A stretch of 19,407 nucleotides of DNA, taken from contig JBCDBH010000074.1 in NCBI GenBank assembly GCA_039184055.1, positions 1 to 19,407 of the forward strand. The letters are read 5' to 3'. Position 1 is the first letter of the stretch. Every line of letters starts with the position of its first letter. Position numbers and translations under genes: made by a program. Under the pieces are notes generated by a model. That model ran no database searches, had not been told where the DNA came from, and worked only from the letters and a program-made list of their open reading frames with translations. Origin of the DNA: JBCDBH01 sp039184055. GTDB taxonomy: Bacteria; Acidobacteriota; Thermoanaerobaculia; Multivoradales; J023. This document shows positions 7,302 through 14,964 of the stretch, one piece after another.

Positions 7302-9500
7302 TCAATCAACGAGCCGATTGGCGACCACCGCCCCGCCCGGGTGTTTGATCGCCCGCCAACCCGCCGCGACGTAGAGCGACGCGTGCGCGTCGAAGACGAT
7401 CGCCGGTCCGTCGACAAACGCTCCAGCTTCGAGCCCATCACGATCAAAAGTCGCGACATCGCGCCAGCCGTCGGCGGCTCGTGTGCGTAGCGAACCCGTT
7501 GCGGTAGCTCGGCGATCGGCCACCGTCTCGGCCCCTTCGACACCGTCCGTCGACCGCGACGATGCGACGACACGTAACGATTCGACCTCCACCGGACGCG
7601 CGGGCGGTGCATAACCATAGATACGGCGATAGGCTTCGTCATAGGCCGCACGCAGGCTGCCATCGGCGCGATACTCGATCTCCAAGCTCGACTCCTGCCC
7701 GACCAGCCGCAAGAAGATCAGCCTGCGACGCACGATCGCGTCGTCGACACCCTCTCCCCTCACTCGATCGATCGCCTCCGCAACCAAGGCCGCGAACCGT
7801 TCGTCGAGCTCCGCTTCGACCTCCTCGAGCGGCGCCACCACCTGCTCGGCGACAAAGCGTTCGATCACCGCCGCGTCGAGCCCGAGCGCCGAGAGCAAAC
7901 CGGCATCGGCGGGCAAGACCACCCGTGCCATACCCAGCCGATCGGCGATGCCACAAGCGTGTTGCCCACCGGCACCGCCAAACGCAACCAGGGTGTGATG
8001 ACGAGGGTCGTAGCCGCGACGGACCGAAATCCGCCGAATCGCCCCGGCCATACGCTCGTCAGCGATCTCGAGAAAACCCGCCAAAGCTCTGTCAGCATGG
8101 GCTTTATCCGCGCTGATCTCGACCAACACATCGTCGAGCGCCCGTTGCGCCGCATCGACGTCGATCGGAATGCCGAAGCGAGCAGGGTCAAGCCTACCCA
8201 GCAGGAGATTCACATCGGTCAAAGTCAGCAGGCCACCTGCTCCATAGCAGGCGGGACCGGGACTCGCCCCCATGCTTTCCGGTCCCACACGGAGCTGACC
8301 ATCGACCACCCCACACACCGAGCCCCCACCCGCCGCGACCGTCTCGATTTCGAGCGCTGGCGCGGCAATGTGAGCCGAGCCGACCTGGTGGCGGAAGCGA
8401 TAGACAAAGTCGCCATGCCATCGCGACACATCGGTCGATGTCCCGCCCATATCGAACGCGAGGATCGGGCTCACCCCACAACCCCGTGCCGCGGCCGCCG
8501 CGCCCACCACGCCACCAGCCGGGCCAGAAAGCAGACTGTCTTTGGGATGAAAGGCCGAGACACCCGCGAGCCCACCCGCGCTGCTCATCACATGAAGACG
8601 CGAGCCCGCACCGAGAGCGCCGTGCACTCGCTGTAGATACACATCCAGAATCGGCCGCAGGTAAGCATCGACCACCGCCGTCTGAGCACGGGGCAAAATC
8701 TCAATCGTCGGTGACAGCGTCGACGACACCGATACATAACGAATGCCCTGCCGCCCGAGGTAATCGGCCACGGCTCGTTCATGAGCAGGATTGCGATAGC
8801 TGTGCAGGAACGCCACCGCGACCGCGTCCAGCTCCCGCAGTCGATCGAGATAAGGCTCGAGCGTCGTGAGGTCGAGCTCCCGAAGCACCGAACCATCCGC
8901 CGACAGCCGTTCGTCCACCTCGATCACCTCGGCATAAAGAGGCTCAGGCTTGACGATCGCCAAGGCAAAGAGATCGGGACGTTGCTGATTGCCAATCGTC
9001 AGGAGATCGGCGAAGCCACGGGTCACCAAGAAGGCAACGCGAGCACCCCGTCGTTCGAGTAGAGCATTGGTGCCACGCGTGGTGGCGAGTCGAAAATCAA
9101 GCGGTGGAAGCGACTCTGAAGGGGGCGTGCCGGTCACCAAATAGGCGGCAAGCACCGGCGCTTCGAGATCGAAGAGGATCTCGACTCGAGATCCAGCCTG
9201 AAACCGAGACGGATCCTCGACCGTGGCGGTCGGCGACGCGCCGCCGGTCGAGCGCATGATCGGCTGTCCCGGCGACGTGTCACCCAAAATCCGTAGCTGG
9301 GCGCCATCGAGAAAACCATCCGGCGCGCGCCATATCGCCCCGAGACAGAGCGCCGAACCCTCCACCGCCACGACTTGCGCACGTAAGGTGCTGCTCGACA
9401 ACACCTTGACCCGTTTGCGCTCGCCTTGTGGGCTATAGGCCAAGCAATCGGTAAAGGTTCCGCCAGTATCGACTCGAATCCGCCAACGTGCATTGCTCAT
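7302..9500 (-). CDS. hyuA: 5-oxoprolinase / N-methylhydantoinase subunit A (HyuA-type)
   Basis: A 732-residue protein of the ASKHA-like hydantoinase A family, the ATP-binding half of 5-oxoprolinase. The N-terminal phosphate loop VDTGGTFTD is at residues 10-18. ATTRGTNALLERRGARVAFL follows after an extended insert of about 80 residues, and a second nucleotide-site motif FDMGGTSTDV lies near residue 350. LAVAGGGS-like and AFGGAGGQHACG motifs lie further on. HyuA (732) plus HyuB (521) equals about 1253 residues, close to single-chain OPLAH (about 1288), so this is a complete enzyme in two parts. It starts 13 bp after the stop of the upstream lipoprotein gene, probably in one transcript. It lacks a clear Shine-Dalgarno, though a TAAGCT box lies 7 nt upstream of the ATG. 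Downstream it meets the kinase gene tail to tail. Confidence 0.93.
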   Translation of the reverse strand: MSNARWRIRVDTGGTFTDCLAYSPQGERKRVKVLSSSTLRAQVVAVEGSALCLGAIWRAPDGFLDGAQLRILGDTSPGQPIMRSTGGASPTATVEDPSRFQAGSRVEILFDLEAPVLAAYLVTGTPPSESLPPLDFRLATTRGTNALLERRGARVAFLVTRGFADLLTIGNQQRPDLFALAIVKPEPLYAEVIEVDERLSADGSVLRELDLTTLEPYLDRLRELDAVAVAFLHSYRNPAHERAVADYLGRQGIRYVSVSSTLSPTIEILPRAQTAVVDAYLRPILDVYLQRVHGALGAGSRLHVMSSAGGLAGVSAFHPKDSLLSGPAGGVVGAAAAARGCGVSPILAFDMGGTSTDVSRWHGDFVYRFRHQVGSAHIAAPALEIETVAAGGGSVCGVVDGQLRVGPESMGASPGPACYGAGGLLTLTDVNLLLGRLDPARFGIPIDVDAAQRALDDVLVEISADKAHADRALAGFLEIADERMAGAIRRISVRRGYDPRHHTLVAFGGAGGQHACGIADRLGMARVVLPADAGLLSALGLDAAVIERFVAEQVVAPLEEVEAELDERFAALVAEAIDRVRGEGVDDAIVRRRLIFLRLVGQESSLEIEYRADGSLRAAYDEAYRRIYGYAPPARPVEVESLRVVASSRSTDGVEGAETVADRRATATGSLRTRAADGWRDVATFDRDGLEAGAFVDGPAIVFDAHASLYVAAGWRAIKHPGGAVVANRLVD

Positions 9501-9513
9501 GCACGCGAGCTTA

Positions 9514-10659
9514 TTACGGTCGGTCGAGCGCGGTCGCCAAACGCAGAGCCCGTGGCTCGTCGGCGTTCACATCGAGCGCTTTGCGCAACATCCGACGCGC
9601 CGTGCGTCGATCGCCGTCGAGCATCGCGACGTGCCCGAGCGCCGCCATCGGCTCGGCCGGCTGCATGCCCATCGGCACATCATCGGTGAGCCGCAAAGCG
9701 CGTCGATACATCCGTCGCGCCTCGTCGTATCGCCCCCACCGCAAGCTCAAATCGCCCAAAGCCAAATAGGTATAGGGATTGCGACCCGAGGCGTCGGCCA
9801 GCGCCAGCTCGATCTCACGAGCTTCCTGTTCGCGATCAAGCATGCGAAGCAACGCGGCCAAATTCGAAGCCGCCGACGTCGCCGACGGATCGAGCTCGAT
9901 CGCCTTGCGATATGCGTTCTCCGCACCTGCCAAATCAGCGGAACGGCGCAGAGCCACGCCATAGGTCGTCCAGTTCGCGGCGATCGTCGGATCCAGACCC
10001 ACAGCGACCTCCAACCACTCCACCGCCGTGTCGAGATCGCCGGCCATCAGCGCCTCACCACCACGATTGCCATGGAAAAGCGACAGCGCCGCGAGGTCCG
10101 AAATCCGTCGGACCTCCCGATACTCCACCTCGCCATAGCTCACATCGAGCACCAGCTTGCCATCCGGAAAGCCGTAGCCTACCGCGATGTGCTCCGACGC
10201 CACGATCAGATCGCCCTTGCGACGGAAACCTTCATACCCGTCCACCATGACGAAATAAACCGGCAAGTCGAGATCACGCGCCAGCGCCACGAAAAGATTC
10301 GTAAACGCCAGGCAGTTCGCCCGTCGGTTTGCAAACACCTCCGAAGCCGTCCCGGTAGCGTCGTGGTCATACGTCAGCGCCATGCGCTCCGGATCCAAAA
10401 TATCCTCGGCGAGCACACTCAGCAGCGTTTCCGAATCCATATTCGGATCGATCTGCGCCATCAACCACTCCCGCATGTGCGGGGTCACCACATATGGATC
10501 CGCCACACGCGCCGGGTCCAAACCACGGGCACGAATCGCGCGATCACGGTCCTGAGCGTCGAAATAGACATCCGGGACCGAAGGAACCGATGCACAGCCA
10601 GCGAGCGTCAGCGTCGTGGCCGTCATCACCAAAAGGGAATGCCGGAGGTAACGCCACAT
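9514..10659 (-). CDS. Lipoprotein with transglutaminase-like domain and TPRs
   Basis: A 381-residue protein beginning with a lipoprotein signal: basic start, hydrophobic core and lipobox L19-A-G-C22, so it is probably anchored to a membrane facing the periplasm. The middle contains a transglutaminase/protease-like core. NRRANCLAFTNLF supplies C116, SEHIAVG supplies H157 and VLDVSYG supplies D172, giving the expected Cys-His-Asp order and spacing; the triad appears intact. From about residue 195 to the end there are four or five TPRs. Proteins of this build occur widely as uncharacterised lipoproteins. I infer a periplasmic peptidase or amidase-like role on a partner held by the TPRs, but no substrate is visible. 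hyuA follows 13 bp downstream. The ATG lacks a strong ribosome site; TAAACT lies 9 nt upstream. Confidence 0.82.
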   Translation of the reverse strand: MWRYLRHSLLVMTATTLTLAGCASVPSVPDVYFDAQDRDRAIRARGLDPARVADPYVVTPHMREWLMAQIDPNMDSETLLSVLAEDILDPERMALTYDHDATGTASEVFANRRANCLAFTNLFVALARDLDLPVYFVMVDGYEGFRRKGDLIVASEHIAVGYGFPDGKLVLDVSYGEVEYREVRRISDLAALSLFHGNRGGEALMAGDLDTAVEWLEVAVGLDPTIAANWTTYGVALRRSADLAGAENAYRKAIELDPSATSAASNLAALLRMLDREQEAREIELALADASGRNPYTYLALGDLSLRWGRYDEARRMYRRALRLTDDVPMGMQPAEPMAALGHVAMLDGDRRTARRMLRKALDVNADEPRALRLATALDRP

Positions 10660-10760
10660 AACGACACAAGTTTATCGCGGCCTTACATTCCCGCACAGTC
10701 CAATGCCATAAAAAGCCCACCGATCAGGGACCAAACGGCCAGCCAAGAGGACCAGCCGGA

Positions 10761-11450
10761 TCAACGGATTCGCGTCGCCTCGATGCGAAACCGCGTCTCC
10801 CACGACTTGCCATCGTCCTCCGACACCTGCCGCAACCACTCGAAGCTCTTCGCCGTCATCTTCTGAAACACGATCCGCCTGAGCGGCTGCCCCTCCACCG
10901 GTGGCGGCGTCATCACCAAACGCCCCTCCCCGTCCAGACTCGCTTCGAACGTCCCGAACGGCGTCGACCCGTTCACCCCATTCGTATTGCTCAACCACGC
11001 CACTCGCCAGAACCCCGCCGCCGAATCGAATACCCGAAGATTCAGCAAATGCACATCGCGACCAAACCCCGTCATCGTCGGTGGCAGATTCGCCTCCGGT
11101 TGATACCAATAATCCTCGATCACAAATCCACCCACACCGTATCGCCACGCCCACAGAGCATCCCAACCATCGAACCATTGCCCCTGAACAAACGCATATT
11201 GATGGCAATGCCAGAGTCCCGTCAGCTGACCGAATTGGGCCATCTCCTCAGGCGCACCCTCACCCATCGAGCCAAACTCCAACGACTTCTCATCACCACC
11301 GAGAAACTCGACGATCGCCTCGGGAATGGGTGCCTTGGCAGCCAAAGCTGGATCGGCCGGGACGGGTGAGTCGTCGGCCAAGATCGGAAACGTGAGACAA
11401 AGTAAAGAAAAGAAAGCAAGGATACCGAAATGGTGTTTCGTACAAGACAC
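10761..11450 (-). CDS. Exported protein of unknown function, DUF1579-like
   Basis: A 229-residue protein with a Sec signal peptide (hydrophobic residues about 8-24, likely cleavage after PILA). The start is the GTG at 11448-11450, chosen because a perfect AAGGAGG lies 6 nt upstream. An ATG at 11453-11455 is in another frame and too close to that site. The mature part has QLTGLWHC, then WAWRYGVGGFVIEDYWYQ, FDSAAGFWRVAWLSN and RIVFQKM. This pattern resembles DUF1579-like beta-barrel proteins, where a G-W near the start is followed by a tryptophan-rich strand and later F--R-Y-like strands. I cannot assign a function. It is transcribed away from the CSLREA protein gene across a shared AT-rich intergenic region. 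Confidence 0.8.
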   Translation of the reverse strand: MSCTKHHFGILAFFSLLCLTFPILADDSPVPADPALAAKAPIPEAIVEFLGGDEKSLEFGSMGEGAPEEMAQFGQLTGLWHCHQYAFVQGQWFDGWDALWAWRYGVGGFVIEDYWYQPEANLPPTMTGFGRDVHLLNLRVFDSAAGFWRVAWLSNTNGVNGSTPFGTFEASLDGEGRLVMTPPPVEGQPLRRIVFQKMTAKSFEWLRQVSEDDGKSWETRFRIEATRIR

Positions 11451-11456
11451 AACATA

Positions 11457-11463
11457 CCTCCTT
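11457..11463 (-). promoter_or_regulatory. Perfect Shine-Dalgarno deciding a GTG start
   Basis: The minus strand reads AAGGAGG here, fully complementary to the 16S 3' end. It lies 6 nt before the GTG at 11448-11450 but only 1 nt from an out-of-frame ATG. It is among the strongest ribosome sites in the window and fixes the start of the exported protein gene. Confidence 0.75.
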
Positions 11464-11645
11464 GATGGATTCGTACGTTCCGCACGGCAACGAGTTGCCT
11501 TGCGAGAATCCGTTCAATCAAAGAGGCGCAGCCAAACCAAATCAGTGCCGCTCACCGAATATACTATTTACCTAGTCAATCAAACCGTCTTGACAATTCC
11601 TGATGCATCTCTTCCCAGTTCGACGCATGTCAAAACAGGAATGAC

Positions 11646-11662
11646 TGAGGCTCACCGCCTCA
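11646..11662 (+). promoter_or_regulatory. Small hairpin in the CSLREA gene leader
   Basis: TGAGGC and GCCTCA form a perfect 6-bp stem around the loop TCACC. It lies about 57 bp before the ATG and directly follows the longer interleaved repeats. Confidence 0.4.
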
Positions 11663-11682
11663 CGAAGCCATTTGATTTTGTT

Positions 11683-11702
11683 CCCGGTCGATCCGGGCTT
11701 TT
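11683..11702 (+). terminator. Terminator-like hairpin followed by CTTTT just before a start codon
   Basis: CCCGG and CCGGG pair around TCGAT and are followed directly by CTTTT, ending 17 bp before the ATG at 11720. The stem is short (5 bp), so it would be a weak intrinsic terminator at best. Its position in a leader with alternative upstream pairings would suit attenuation. Confidence 0.3.
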
Positions 11703-11719
11703 ACGGAAAGGTGCAGACC

Positions 11720-13801
11720 ATGGATTTCTCTTCGATTGTGCGCTCAGGTGCAACGCGTCAGCGACGCTTCCTCTCGCTTCTCATCACGCCTATCCTACTG
11801 ACTTTACTTGTTCTAAGCGCCCCAGCGCTCGCGGTGGACATCACCCCCACCACGTTCGACGACGAGCTCAACTCCGACGGTGATTGCTCGCTCCGTGAAG
11901 CGATCGAAGCGGCCAATACCAACACTGCCGTCGACGCTTGCCCGGCGGGCTCGGCTGTTCAGACCGATACGATTCGTCTGGACATTGGCACCTACACCCT
12001 AAGCGTGTCGGGTCAAGGTGAAGACGCCAATCAAAAGGGTGATTTGGACGTTCTCGACACCGCCGGCCTGGAAATCATCGGTATCGACGCTCGTTCGACG
12101 ATCCTCGACGCGGCGCAGGTCGATCGGCATTTCGATCTCCGTCAGGGCTCCCTGATCGTTCGCAGCATGACCCTTCAAAATGGTTTCATAAACTACAGCC
12201 GCTTCGAAACCGGTGCCGGCATTCGGGTGGACTGCACCGACTGTGGCCTGATCTTCCAAGATTCACGACTGACCGGAGGCGACGCACGGTACGGCGGCGG
12301 CATCTCCACCAGCTTCAGTGTGGACGATACGACCCATGTCACGATCGAGCGCAGCCTGATCGACAACAACCAATGTCAGAGCTTTGGAGCGGTCGCCATG
12401 CAGACGGGTGGCAACCTACGCATCGTCAACTCGACGATCAGCAACAACCACAGCTATAGCATCGCGGGCGCCATCACCCTCGACCTGAGCAACCAAGGCT
12501 CCGCCGAAATCGTCTTCTCGACCATCACCAACAACTCGGTGCAACAAACCGGAAGCGGTGGCATCTTCGCCTACGACGGCAGCCCGACCTACGTGGTCCA
12601 CTCGATCCTCGCCGGCAACGTCGGTGTCCTGAGCTCCACCGACACCACCCGCGACCCGCAAGACATCGCCGACTGCTGGGTCCAAAACGACAGCCAATTC
12701 ACCACCGATTCCTGGAACGTCTTCGGCTCCACCTACGACGGCGCGGTATTGAGCTACGGTTGCGTCGTCGGCGCCACCGACGTGCTCGAAACCTCCATCA
12801 CCAACATCCTCGACACCACCCTCGCCAACCACGGTGGCCAAACCGACAATCACTCCCTCGTCGCCGGTAGCCCAGCTGTCGACCTCGCGGTGAGCGGCCA
12901 AGGCTACTGCGGCGCCATCGACAGCGATCAAGACAGCAAATCGCGTCTCATCGGCTCCGCCTGCGACGCCGGTGCCGTCGAATATGGTGCCACGTGTAGC
13001 GCTGGCGTCTGCGCCCTCGACTACGAAGCGTCCACCACCACCGTCAACCACGTCGTCACGCGCCAGAATTTCTCCACCACCTTCGCCAACCCCATCGTCC
13101 TGCTCGGCCCGCCGTCCTACAACGGCACCCAGCCCACCACCGCTCGCGTCACCAGCGTCGACAACCTCGGCTTCGACTTCCACCTCGACGAATGGTCCTA
13201 CCTCGACGGCATCCACTTCGTCGAATCTCTCGGTCAAGGCTCCTTCGAACAAGGCGCCGGCACCCTCGGCGGCCTGCTCGCCGAAGCCGGCTCTCTCTCC
13301 GTCGACCACAACTGGGCGCAAATCACCTTCACCCAGAGCTTTCCCGTCGCGCCCGTCGTCCTCGCCCAAGTGGCAAGCGACAACGACACCGCGCCCGTGG
13401 CCACCCGCATCCGCAACGTCACCGCCAGCGGCTTCGAGGTGCGGCTGCAAGAAGAAGAAAACGCCGACGACACCCACGCCCTCGAAACCGTCCACTTCTT
13501 CGCCGTCGAAGCCGGCCGAGGCTACGGCCAAGACGGCACCCTCTACGAAGCCGGAACCATCAGCAACGTCGGTGAGCTCTTCGTCAACATCAACTTCAGC
13601 GACACCTACACCAACCCCGTCTTCTTCGCCGCCATGCAGACCTACAACGGCAACGACCCCGCCGCTCTGCGTCACCAAAACCTGACCGCCACCGACGTGG
13701 AGATCATGGTCGAGGAAGAGACGTCCAGAGACAGTGAGGTCGGTCATCCGAACCGTGAAGTAGTCGGGTTTCTGGTGATTGGAAATCAGTCCGTCAACTG
13801 A
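11720..13801 (+). CDS. Exported CSLREA / choice-of-anchor-Q beta-helix protein with C-terminal repeats
   Basis: A 693-residue secreted protein. I chose the ATG at 11720 because it begins a classic long signal peptide (arginine-rich start, hydrophobic 17-33, cleavage after APALA at 38). An in-frame TTG at 11672 would add 16 residues and spoil it. The mature N terminus carries the CSLREA signature D-GDCSLREAIEAAN (C56 onward). It is followed by a right-handed beta-helix/pectin-lyase-like region (about 95-365, N-rich turns such as STISNN and TITNNS). A choice-of-anchor-Q-like segment follows (NHGGQT, GSPAVD, CDAGAVEY, about 370-425). Residues 441-690 hold three related repeats of about 75-90 residues built on F-NPVVL--, a variable R--N/S sector, GFEVRLDE, and a -L E-V-F- segment. 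It is probably a cell-surface or matrix protein, possibly binding sugars. Confidence 0.88.
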   Translation: MDFSSIVRSGATRQRRFLSLLITPILLTLLVLSAPALAVDITPTTFDDELNSDGDCSLREAIEAANTNTAVDACPAGSAVQTDTIRLDIGTYTLSVSGQGEDANQKGDLDVLDTAGLEIIGIDARSTILDAAQVDRHFDLRQGSLIVRSMTLQNGFINYSRFETGAGIRVDCTDCGLIFQDSRLTGGDARYGGGISTSFSVDDTTHVTIERSLIDNNQCQSFGAVAMQTGGNLRIVNSTISNNHSYSIAGAITLDLSNQGSAEIVFSTITNNSVQQTGSGGIFAYDGSPTYVVHSILAGNVGVLSSTDTTRDPQDIADCWVQNDSQFTTDSWNVFGSTYDGAVLSYGCVVGATDVLETSITNILDTTLANHGGQTDNHSLVAGSPAVDLAVSGQGYCGAIDSDQDSKSRLIGSACDAGAVEYGATCSAGVCALDYEASTTTVNHVVTRQNFSTTFANPIVLLGPPSYNGTQPTTARVTSVDNLGFDFHLDEWSYLDGIHFVESLGQGSFEQGAGTLGGLLAEAGSLSVDHNWAQITFTQSFPVAPVVLAQVASDNDTAPVATRIRNVTASGFEVRLQEEENADDTHALETVHFFAVEAGRGYGQDGTLYEAGTISNVGELFVNINFSDTYTNPVFFAAMQTYNGNDPAALRHQNLTATDVEIMVEEETSRDSEVGHPNREVVGFLVIGNQSVN

Positions 13802-13822
13802 TCGAACGGCAACTGCCCTGTG

Positions 13823-13872
13823 GTATCGCCGAGATGTCGAGGTTCTTACGGGCCCCGGTGTCTCGGCGATAC
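13823..13872. terminator. 12-bp inverted repeat between convergent genes
   Basis: GTATCGCCGAGA (13823-13834) and TCTCGGCGATAC (13861-13872) are perfect inverted repeats around a 26-nt spacer. Inside, U-G wobbles and a further CG/CG pairing can extend the stem. It sits in the 107-bp gap between the stops of the CSLREA gene (+) and hypE (-), the place expected for a bidirectional terminator. No T-tract follows on either strand, so RNA protection or another function is possible. A 10-bp palindrome CGTCTAGACG lies at 13892-13901. Confidence 0.5.
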
Positions 13873-13908
13873 TTGCGAGGGTCACCGTCGCCGTCTAGAC
13901 GTACCGAT

Positions 13909-14964
13909 TCAACAGATCCGTGGCAGCTGCTCGCCGATCTGAACCGGCACGACCCGCCGAGTGCCCATCGCGGTACGGAGCGTGAGCATGCCTCGGTGAT
14001 CGTCCACCACACGACCCACGATCGCCGCCTGTCCTCCCAACGGATGACGACGGATGACGTCGAGCGCGCGGTCGGCATCGTCGGCGGCGACGATCGCCAC
14101 GAGCTTGCCCTCGTTGGCGACGAAGAGCGGATCGAGCCCGAGCAAGTCACATGCGGCCTGAACCTCCGTACGCACGGGAAGCGTCGTCTCAGCCAGCTCG
14201 ACCCCGAGGTCGGCCGTCGTGGCGATCTCGTTGAGCACCGTGGCAAGACCGCCACGAGTCGGGTCACGCAACATGTGGATATCCACGCCCGTGGTCAGCA
14301 GGTCACGCACCATGCCGTGGAGGGCGGCCGAGTCGCTGACGATCGCGGTGTCGAACTCGAGCCCCTCACGGACACTCATCACCGCCATGCCATGGTCTCC
14401 GAGCGTGCCGGACACCAACACGGCGTCACCGGGCCGCACCCGGGTGGGTCCGAGCTCGACGCCATCAGCGACCCGTCCGATCCCAGTGGTGTTGATGTAA
14501 CAACCGTGACCATGTCCCCGGTCAACCACCTTGGTATCGCCGGTGACGATGCTCACTCCGGCATCTCTCGCTGCTTCGGCCATGCGGTGGACGATACCCC
14601 CGAGGGTGCTCATCGCCAGCCCCTCTTCGAGGATGAAACCGACGCTCAGAAAGAGCGGCTCGGCCCCGCGCATGGCCAGGTCGTTGACGGTCCCGTGGAC
14701 CGCCAGATCACCGATCGAGCCACCGGGAAAAAAGAGCGGGTGGATGACATAGGAATCGGTCGACATCGCCAGTCGACCTGGACCGACTTGGAGCACCGCT
14801 GCGTCGGGCAGGGCAGCGAGCTCGGGATTGTCGAATGCGGGCAAAAAGAGATGCTCGACGAGCTCGGCCGAAAGCTTGCCGCCGCCGCCGTGACCGAGCA
14901 CGATGGTCGGATAGTCACGTAGCGGGAGCGGACAGGTCCAGCCGTGAAAGTCAGCGACAGTCAT
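13909..14964 (-). CDS. hypE: [NiFe]-hydrogenase maturation protein HypE
   Basis: A 351-residue protein of the PurM/AIR-synthase-like family. HypE dehydrates the thiocarbamate on its C-terminal cysteine to thiocyanate, giving the cyanide ligands for the hydrogenase iron. The conserved C terminus LPRIC is intact, with C351 as the last residue. The N-terminal ATP-site loop GHGGGGKLS (25-33), STDSYVI and GDTKVV are present. The start is the ATG at 14962-14964, which overlaps the hypD stop as ATGA; the frame is open upstream to 15081 but that part overlaps hypD and lacks family similarity. The N-terminal segment WTCPLPLRDYP is typical of HypE from actinobacterial-type hydrogenase loci as I recall them. 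It is the last gene of the operon, followed by a large inverted repeat. Confidence 0.96.
   Translation of the reverse strand: MTVADFHGWTCPLPLRDYPTIVLGHGGGGKLSAELVEHLFLPAFDNPELAALPDAAVLQVGPGRLAMSTDSYVIHPLFFPGGSIGDLAVHGTVNDLAMRGAEPLFLSVGFILEEGLAMSTLGGIVHRMAEAARDAGVSIVTGDTKVVDRGHGHGCYINTTGIGRVADGVELGPTRVRPGDAVLVSGTLGDHGMAVMSVREGLEFDTAIVSDSAALHGMVRDLLTTGVDIHMLRDPTRGGLATVLNEIATTADLGVELAETTLPVRTEVQAACDLLGLDPLFVANEGKLVAIVAADDADRALDVIRRHPLGGQAAIVGRVVDDHRGMLTLRTAMGTRRVVPVQIGEQLPRIC

Larger units (their letters stand above)
11464..11719. promoter_or_regulatory. AT-rich divergent control region with competing inverted repeats
   Basis: This 256-bp region separates two divergent genes and is visibly richer in A+T than its surroundings. 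Overlapping -10-like boxes are present: TATACT on + at 11560-11565 and TATATT on - at 11558-11563; no convincing -35 was found for either. Downstream on +, several complementary segments interleave. GTCAA (11575-11579) pairs with TTGAC (11590-11594). TTGACA (11590-11595) pairs with TGTCAA (11628-11633). ATTCCTG (11596-11602) pairs with CAGGAAT (11636-11642). Hairpins at 11646-11662 and 11683-11697 follow. I infer a structured leader or an operator cluster for the CSLREA gene. No known riboswitch consensus was recognised. Confidence 0.45.

Noticed and set aside
10690..10730. GGGC followed by TTTTT on the minus strand downstream of the DUF1579-like gene as an intrinsic terminator
   Set aside because: The T-run is there, but only about four base pairs with a wobble can be formed just before it, so no convincing stem is present.
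9493..10866. 457-residue open frame on the plus strand across the lipoprotein gene
   Set aside because: It runs antisense to a protein with a lipobox, catalytic triad and TPRs; its translation is Arg/His/Gln-rich, typical of a shadow frame.
11590..11595. TTGACA on the plus strand as a -35 promoter element
   Set aside because: No -10-like hexamer lies 16-18 bp downstream; the hexamer is better explained as one arm of the TTGACA/TGTCAA repeat.
12416..13885. 489-residue open frame on the minus strand opposite the CSLREA gene
   Set aside because: It mirrors the C-ending codons of the real gene, giving a G/V/D/E-rich protein with no motif, no ribosome site and no known family.
13834..14922. 362-residue open frame on the plus strand opposite hypE
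   Set aside because: hypE is unambiguous on the minus strand; the antisense product has no motif.
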